From positions 1-29,972 of the forward strand of contig JAZNRE010000002.1 in NCBI GenBank assembly GCA_045590535.1: DNA of 29,972 bases, written 5' to 3'. Positions 29,327 to 29,972 of the stretch are shown in pieces. Numbering within the stretch: position 1 is the first letter of the stretch; each line of letters opens with the position of its first letter. The notes under the pieces were generated by a model that made no database searches, was not told the DNA's origin, and saw nothing but the letters and a program-made list of their open reading frames with translations. Made by a program: the position numbers and the translations under genes. Source of the DNA: UMGS755 sp045590535. Lineage in GTDB: Bacteria > Bacillota > Clostridia > UBA1381 > UBA9506.

Positions 29327-29972
29327 TTGAACAAGGATTTATTTAAATATTATTCGTTAAATACATTGCTCACCCTTGCTCTTGCGGTAGCTTTTTGCAA
29401 TATTGAGGGCATTTTGGGCTTGGCAATTGAGCTTTTACTCGTTAGCCTTTTGGCGGTTGTTTTTTATCATTGCCATTATGGACTGGGCTGCGCTAATGTT
29501 ATTATGGTGGCAGTTGTATTCGTTTTGTTTCAAGGCGTTTTGTCGGCAATTATCACCCTTGTACCCATTGCTCTTTTAGCAGCGGCACTTGCATTGGGAT
29601 TGCGACTTAAATTACCTTTTTACAAGCTGCTGTTTTTATGCGCATTCTTATTTGCTGCAGAGCTTTTAGTCAATCTGCAAGTGCTTGACCATCTGACAGG
29701 TGGCGAGTTCACCGTTAGCAGCATGATGTTGGATATGGGTCAGCAACTGCGAGAAATTCTACTTGCAGAATATGCCGATCCGGCCATGGAGGTTATGGTG
29801 GAACAGGCCATCAGCCTGACCATTGATATGACAATTATGCTGGCACCGGCCATGTTTTTAATGGTGAGTACGGTTCTGGCTTATGGACTTTTGTATGTTT
29901 TTAAAAAGTTGCAGCAAAGGCGCGGGGTTAACATGAGCCATTTTACTCCCTTTGACACAATGCAGGGGGATA
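29327..29972 (+). CDS. YybS/DUF2232-like polytopic membrane protein (5' part, runs off the right edge)
   Basis: A TTG start follows GAGGAGA with 6-bp spacing. The reading frame then stays open to the right edge (215 codons). The translation is highly hydrophobic: NKDLFKYYSLNTLLTLALAV at the N-terminus, then helices such as GLAIELLLVSLLAVVFY, VIMVAVVFVLFQGVLSAIITLVPIALLAAALALG and LLFLCAFLFAAELL. An acidic extracytoplasmic segment (REILLAEYADPAMEVMVEQA) follows, and another helix TIMLAPAMFLMVSTVLAYGLLYVFKK. It ends in a basic loop before the edge. This topology and the trailing MSHFTPFD recall the YybS/DUF2232 family, which in Bacillota is often found next to gdpP (yybT), rplI and dnaB/dnaC. 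Function unknown. The match is from pattern memory only. Confidence 0.65.
   Translation, partial: MNKDLFKYYSLNTLLTLALAVAFCNIEGILGLAIELLLVSLLAVVFYHCHYGLGCANVIMVAVVFVLFQGVLSAIITLVPIALLAAALALGLRLKLPFYKLLFLCAFLFAAELLVNLQVLDHLTGGEFTVSSMMLDMGQQLREILLAEYADPAMEVMVEQAISLTIDMTIMLAPAMFLMVSTVLAYGLLYVFKKLQQRRGVNMSHFTPFDTMQGD

Overview
The window looks like chromosomal DNA of an endospore-forming, Gram-positive anaerobe of the class Clostridia (Bacillota). The evidence is near-consensus AGGAGG ribosome binding sites, TTG and GTG starts, sigma-A promoters with 17-bp spacers, spore-coat and SpoVM-like genes, an S-layer-homology (SLH) protein, a NfnAB-type bifurcating transhydrogenase, meso-diaminopimelate dehydrogenase, and the dgt-dnaG-sigA cluster. 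I cannot name a genus from sequence alone. Most of the window is housekeeping DNA; two stretches (about 6.5-8.1 kb and 10.4-16.1 kb) are more A+T-rich and look accessory.

Layout. 1-359 (minus): 5' end of secD. 513-6533 (plus): a packed run of mnmG, yicC, remA, gmk, rpoZ, rimO, pgsA, mostly with overlapping or near-touching ends. 6534-8063: a palindrome-rich island holding a nested-hairpin repeat, a strong promoter, a rod-shaped structured RNA ending in a terminator, and a gene for a SHOCT-domain protein. Two 63-bp imperfect inverted repeats enclose it. 8064-9280: the rpsF-ssb-rpsR operon with promoter and terminator. 9323-10342: a radical SAM gene lying between two near-identical 48-bp terminator-bearing direct repeats. 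10441-16001 (minus): a MacAB-like export operon (adaptor with doubled hairpin units, ATPase, permease) followed by a secreted SLH protein. 16281-16357 (minus): initiator tRNA with its own promoter and terminator. 16482-19520 (minus): ddh and uvrB, each with its own promoter. 19697-20561 (plus): four small genes of sporulation type, including a 23-residue SpoVM-like peptide. 20733-24798 (plus): typA, nfnA, nfnB. 24994-29065 (plus): dgt, dnaG, sigA. 29327 to the right edge: 5' part of a YybS/DUF2232-like membrane protein.

The housekeeping genes cover translation (rimO, rpsF, rpsR, tRNA-fMet, mnmG, typA), transcription (rpoZ, sigA), replication and repair (dnaG, ssb, dgt, uvrB), nucleotide and lipid supply (gmk, pgsA) and cell-wall precursor supply (ddh). 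The most interesting non-routine material is the inverted-repeat-bounded island with its leader RNA, the SpoVM-like micro-gene, the direct repeats around the radical SAM gene, and the exporter/SLH operon.
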